The position numbers and the translations under genes are program-made. DNA of 64,000 bases from Craterilacuibacter sp. RT1T (GTDB lineage: Bacteria; Pseudomonadota; Gammaproteobacteria; Burkholderiales; Chromobacteriaceae). The stretch spans positions 496,001-560,000 of the forward strand of contig NZ_JAMFLI010000001.1 of assembly GCF_023502145.1 (NCBI RefSeq), given 5' to 3'. Below, one piece after another: positions 60,479-64,000 of the stretch. Numbering within the stretch: position 1 is the first letter of the stretch; each line of letters starts with the position of its first letter. The notes below the pieces were generated by a model. That model saw only the letters and a list, made by a program, of their open reading frames with translations, ran no database searches and had not been told where the DNA came from.

Positions 60479-63189
60479 GTGAAACAACAGAGGCTACAAC
60501 CCGAGAATCCCCAACGCTATGGCATGCCGAGCCTGATGCCGCGGTGGCCGCAGCGCTGAAAAGTGATTCCGTTGCCGGCCTGACGCCGGACGAGGCTGCG
60601 CACCGCGTACGCGAATTCGGTGTCAACCGCCTTGCCGAAGCGCCGGCGCGTGCCCCATGGCGCAAGTTTGCCGACCAGTTTCGCGGCTTGCTGGTGCTGA
60701 TCCTGCTTGCCGCAGCACTGCTGGCCGGGGTGGTGGGAGAGCTGAAGGATGCGGTGGTGATCGTGCTGGTCGTGATTTTAAATGCGACGCTAGGCTTTAT
60801 GCAGGAGCACCGCGCCGAGGCTGCGCTTGCCGCGCTTAAAGGCATGCTCGCGCCGGTCGCGCGCGTGCGCCGTGGCGGCGAGGTTCATCAGATTGATGCG
60901 GCAGAACTGGTGCCGGGCGATTTGCTGCTATTGGAGGCGGGTGACCGGGTCGGGGCTGATGCGCGCGTGCTGTCGGCGCATGGCGCCGAACTGGCCGAGG
61001 CTGCGCTGACGGGCGAGTCGCACGCGGTTGCCAAACTGGCAGGCGTCGTCGATGCGGCCGCGCCTTTGGCCGAGCGCACGAATATGGTGTTTATGAATAC
61101 GGTGCTCACCCGTGGCCGCATTGAGGCGCTGGTCACCGCGACCGGCATGCAGACCGAAATGGGTCAGCTCGCCGGCCTGCTCGCGCAAACGGCGGAGGGC
61201 GCAACGCCCTTGCAACGCCAGCTCGATGCGCTGGGCAAACGTCTGGGCCTGATCGCCTGCGTGGTGGTCGCGCTGATGTTTATCGCGGGTATCGCACGCG
61301 GCGAGCCGCTGGCCGAGACGGCCATGGTCGCGATTGCGCTGGCGGTGGCGGCGATCCCCGAAGGGCTGCCGGCGGTGGTGACGGTGACACTGGCGCTGGG
61401 CATGCACCGCATGGCCAGGCATCAGGCTATCGTTAAGCGGCTTGCCGCGGTCGAGACGCTGGGCTGCACGACGGTGATCTGTTCGGATAAGACCGGTACG
61501 TTAACGCTTAACCAGATGACCGCGCGTGCGCTTTACACTGCGGGCGCACGCCACGCGGTTAGCGGCGAGGGTTATGCCGGGGGCGGCAGCATAGACGGGC
61601 CTTTGCCTGCTGCAGCCTTGCGCGAGGTGTTGCTACCGGCGGTGTTGTGCATCGATGCGCATATCCGCGATGGCGTACTGATAGGCGACCCGACCGAAGG
61701 TGCACTGCTGGCGCTGGCCGCCAAGGCGGGATTGGATGGGCGCGAGCTTCGGGAACATCGGCCGCGCATCGCCGAGATTCCGTTCGACTCTGCGGTCAAG
61801 TTTATGGCGACCTTTCACCATGAGGGCAGCCATGTGCGCCTGTGTGTCAAGGGGGCGCCGGACGTGCTGCTTGAGCGTGCGCGCGCATGGCGTGGCGAAG
61901 ACGGAATATTGCCGCTGGATGCGATGGAGCGTACGCGTTTTGCCGGCGAAAATGATGCGCTGGCGAATCAGGCGCTGCGCGTGCTGGCGTTGGCCGAGCG
62001 TATGATTCCGGCCGATGCATTCGACCCTGACGGCGCGTTGCTGGAGTGGGTGAATGAGCTGACCTTGCTGGCACTGGTCGGCATTATCGACCCGCCGCGC
62101 GCTGAGGCGAAAGCGGCGATTGCGCGCTGCCAGCAAGCAGGCATAGCGGTGAAAATGATTACCGGCGACCACCGGGTTACGGCGGCGGCGATTGCCCGCG
62201 AGCTGGGGCTGAAGGGCGATGTGCATGAGGGGCGTGCGCTGGAAGGGCTGGATGCTCAGGCCTTGGGCGTACTGGTTGAAAACAGTGCCGTGTTTGCGCG
62301 CGTCGCTCCCGAGCACAAGTTGCGCATCGTCAAGGCGCTGCAAGCGCGCGGCCATGTGGTGGCGATGACCGGCGACGGGGTAAACGATGCGCCGGCGCTT
62401 AAGCGCGCCGACATCGGCGTGGCGATGGGCATCACCGGCACCGAGGTGAGCAAGGAGGCGGCGACGCTGGTGCTGACCGATGACAATTTCGCCACCATCG
62501 TGCGTGCGGTGGAAGAGGGGCGAACCATCTACGACAACATTATCAAGTTTGTCCGCTTCCAGTTGTCGACCAATGTCGGCGCCATCTTCACGGTACTTGC
62601 CGCACCCTTGCTGGGGCTGGCGACGCCGTTTACCGCGATCCAGTTGTTGTGGGTCAATATCATCATGGATGGGCCGCCGGCGATGACGCTGGGGGTTGAG
62701 CCGGCACGCGAGAGGGTGATGCAGGATGCGCCGCGCCGCGCCGACGCGGCGATCCTGTCATGGCAGCGGCTATGGCGCATCGTGCTCTATGGCGCGACGA
62801 TGGCGAGCGGCACGCTGGCGGTTTATCTGTGGACGCTGGACTCGCATGCTGCTGCTGCCTCGGCAACGACGATGGCGTTCACCACCTTTGTGCTGTTCCA
62901 GTTTTTCAATATTTTCAATGCGCGCGCCGAGTACGGTTCGGCATTCAACCGCCAGTTTTTCAGCAATGGCAAGCTGTGGCTGGCCCTAAGCGGCGTGGTC
63001 GCACTGCAGGTGCTGGTGGTGCACTGGGCGCCGGCACAGGCGGTGTTCGACACGGTCGATCTGAGTACCAGCCAGTGGGCGCTGGCGGTGGCGGTGGCCT
63101 CCAGTACGCTGCTATTGGAGGAGGCGCGCAAGATGTTGCTGAGGCTATTCTCGCGCAGCAAGTCAGCGCGGTTTATCGCGGGCGGATGA
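60475..63189 (+). CDS. Calcium-type (P2) P-type ATPase
   Basis: 904 residues with SERCA/PMA1-like order. N-terminal cation ATPase domain (GLTPDEAAHRVREFGVNRLA), actuator loop with TGES (ALTGESHAVAKL), M4 PEGLP (VAAIPEGLPAVVTVTLALGM), phosphorylation site D338 in CSDKTGTLT, nucleotide-binding VKGAPDVLLERA, hinge TGDGVNDAPALKRADIGVAM, and the C-terminal six-helix membrane domain (NIIMDGPPAMTLGVEPARER). M4 PEGLP plus M6 NIIMDGPP favours Ca2+ (or Mn2+) export. Coupled to the exchanger upstream. Confidence 0.94.
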   Translation: MSETTEATTRESPTLWHAEPDAAVAAALKSDSVAGLTPDEAAHRVREFGVNRLAEAPARAPWRKFADQFRGLLVLILLAAALLAGVVGELKDAVVIVLVVILNATLGFMQEHRAEAALAALKGMLAPVARVRRGGEVHQIDAAELVPGDLLLLEAGDRVGADARVLSAHGAELAEAALTGESHAVAKLAGVVDAAAPLAERTNMVFMNTVLTRGRIEALVTATGMQTEMGQLAGLLAQTAEGATPLQRQLDALGKRLGLIACVVVALMFIAGIARGEPLAETAMVAIALAVAAIPEGLPAVVTVTLALGMHRMARHQAIVKRLAAVETLGCTTVICSDKTGTLTLNQMTARALYTAGARHAVSGEGYAGGGSIDGPLPAAALREVLLPAVLCIDAHIRDGVLIGDPTEGALLALAAKAGLDGRELREHRPRIAEIPFDSAVKFMATFHHEGSHVRLCVKGAPDVLLERARAWRGEDGILPLDAMERTRFAGENDALANQALRVLALAERMIPADAFDPDGALLEWVNELTLLALVGIIDPPRAEAKAAIARCQQAGIAVKMITGDHRVTAAAIARELGLKGDVHEGRALEGLDAQALGVLVENSAVFARVAPEHKLRIVKALQARGHVVAMTGDGVNDAPALKRADIGVAMGITGTEVSKEAATLVLTDDNFATIVRAVEEGRTIYDNIIKFVRFQLSTNVGAIFTVLAAPLLGLATPFTAIQLLWVNIIMDGPPAMTLGVEPARERVMQDAPRRADAAILSWQRLWRIVLYGATMASGTLAVYLWTLDSHAAAASATTMAFTTFVLFQFFNIFNARAEYGSAFNRQFFSNGKLWLALSGVVALQVLVVHWAPAQAVFDTVDLSTSQWALAVAVASSTLLLEEARKMLLRLFSRSKSARFIAGG

Positions 63190-63388
63190 TTTTATGCAGG
63201 CATGTCAGCCATGATCTGAAGCCCGGCAAGGGATTTGTGTTGTCGCGCACCTATCGATGATGCGTATGGTATTATTTGCTTGTTTAATAAAAAACATATG
63301 TATAAATTGGCCATGCTCTTGCTGATGCATGGCCTGATCGTCATGTTTTTGATGTTGCCGTCCTTGCGCTGGCCGGTAGAAAGCCGAT

Positions 63389-64000
63389 ATGAATTTAGGT
63401 CGCCTTCAGTGGCGCTCGCTCAAGACACGGGTCACTTTTACGGCACTATTTGTCGTGATGGCCGGGATCTGTTTGCTGACGTTTTACGTCAGCCGGATGC
63501 TGCGTGAGGATATGCAGCAGCAGTTGAGCCAGCAGCAGCTCGCTGCGGTCAGTTTTATGGCCAATCATGTCAATCATGAGCTGGATGAGCGCATGCAGGT
63601 GCTGCATGCGCTAGCGGCGAGTGTACAGCCGGCACAATTGGCCGATGACCGTGCAATGCAGGCACTGCTTGATAAACAAACATTGCTGCTGGCGATGTTT
63701 AACGGCGGCGTACTTGCCTACCGCACCGACGGTGTCTCCATCGCCGAGACGCCGCGCTCAGTCGGGCGTGTCGGCACCAACCACTTGTATATCGACACGA
63801 TTGCCGCCGCCTTGCGCGAGGGGCGTGCTACTTTTAGCCGGCCCATCATGGGCAAAGCCCTGCGTGCTCCAGTCTTCGGCATGAGTGTGCCCATCCGTGA
63901 TGCACAAGGCCGGGTAGTAGGGGCTTTATCCGGCGTGACCCATCTGGGTAAGCCCAATTTTCTTGATCAAATTACCGGCAGCAATTACGGCAAAAGCGGC
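63389..64000 (+). CDS. N-terminal part of a membrane sensor with a Cache-type domain (runs off window)
   Basis: 204 codons are visible with no stop before the window end. A basic N-terminus (LGRLQWRSLKTR) is followed by TM1 (VTFTALFVVMAGICLLTFYV), then a periplasmic region with long helix (SFMANHVNHELDERMQVLHA) and a PAS-like core (MFNGGVLAYRTDGVSIAETP, then PVFGMSVPIRDAQGRVVGAL and SGVTHLG), typical of dCache sensor proteins. The output domain (GGDEF, EAL, histidine kinase or chemoreceptor) lies beyond the window. The preceding 199 bases are AT-rich and probably hold its promoter. Confidence 0.8.
   Translation, partial: MNLGRLQWRSLKTRVTFTALFVVMAGICLLTFYVSRMLREDMQQQLSQQQLAAVSFMANHVNHELDERMQVLHALAASVQPAQLADDRAMQALLDKQTLLLAMFNGGVLAYRTDGVSIAETPRSVGRVGTNHLYIDTIAAALREGRATFSRPIMGKALRAPVFGMSVPIRDAQGRVVGALSGVTHLGKPNFLDQITGSNYGKSG

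Overview
The window looks like a chromosomal segment of a motile Gram-negative betaproteobacterium, most likely order Neisseriales (Chromobacteriaceae-like). The evidence is GC-rich coding DNA, a complete flgBCDEFGHIJKL operon with flgMN and flgA, outer-membrane phospholipase A, LolA, a minimal ProQ/FinO protein, PutA and anaerobic NrdDG. The genus is inference; no rRNA is present.

Layout. (1) 1-12313: end of a Crp/Fnr-type regulator, then flgM, flgN, a free-standing FlgJ-type glucosaminidase, divergent flgA, the flgB-flgL operon, and an uncharacterised 343-residue protein with a region like the flagellin/FliD IN motif. (2) 12347-14947: lolA and nadE on the minus strand, then tRNA-Ser(GGA) and tRNA-Asn(GTT). 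(3) 14907-20313: a degraded integrative island in tRNA-Asn, bounded by a 41-bp direct repeat of the tRNA 3' end. It holds a truncated tyrosine integrase, an IS30-family element, a 716-residue PD-(D/E)XK-like nuclease with a C-terminal SEC-C zinc motif, and a frameshifted fragment of another protein. (4) 20381-24731: lipocalin, a deleted metallo-beta-lactamase-fold gene, and a small-molecule detoxification set (VOC protein, aldo/keto reductase, quinone-reductase-like MDR, LysR regulator). (5) 25187-33011: a transmembrane ferric-reductase-like protein, then a seven-gene minus-strand cluster (DUF3311-type protein, SSS symporter, isoaspartyl peptidase, creatininase-family hydrolase, PanE-like reductase, SDR, DegT aminotransferase) preceded by a perfect FNR-type palindrome. 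(6) 33349-37578: serS, rarA and an APC permease. (7) 37816-42984: promoter, TPP riboswitch and thiM-thiE-thiD, then a DUF2252 protein and pldA. (8) 42985-49194: a YebY-like protein, an unusual UmuD-like peptidase with a C10 tract in its first codons, proQ, a candidate small RNA, nrdG, nrdD, a small unknown protein and tag. (9) 49372-57165: putA, a LivK-like binding protein, a frameshifted FimV-like gene and a chemoreceptor. (10) 57230-64000: two tandem-Usp proteins, a CaCA exchanger overlapping a Ca2+-type P-ATPase, and the start of a Cache-type sensor.

How parts fit together. FlgM and FlgN control and chaperone late flagellar export. FlgJ (scaffold only) and the separate glucosaminidase probably divide the job of ordinary two-domain FlgJ. 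thiMED is a thiazole/HMP salvage operon under TPP control. The 26546-33011 cluster reads as uptake, amide hydrolysis, oxidoreduction and transamination of an unknown nitrogen compound, possibly under oxygen control.

The best candidates for undescribed biology are the island nuclease, the amide-metabolism cluster, the C10-tract UmuD-like protein, the FlgL-adjacent protein, and the candidate sRNA beside proQ with an anti-Shine-Dalgarno stretch. All functional calls come from reading the sequence; no database search was run.
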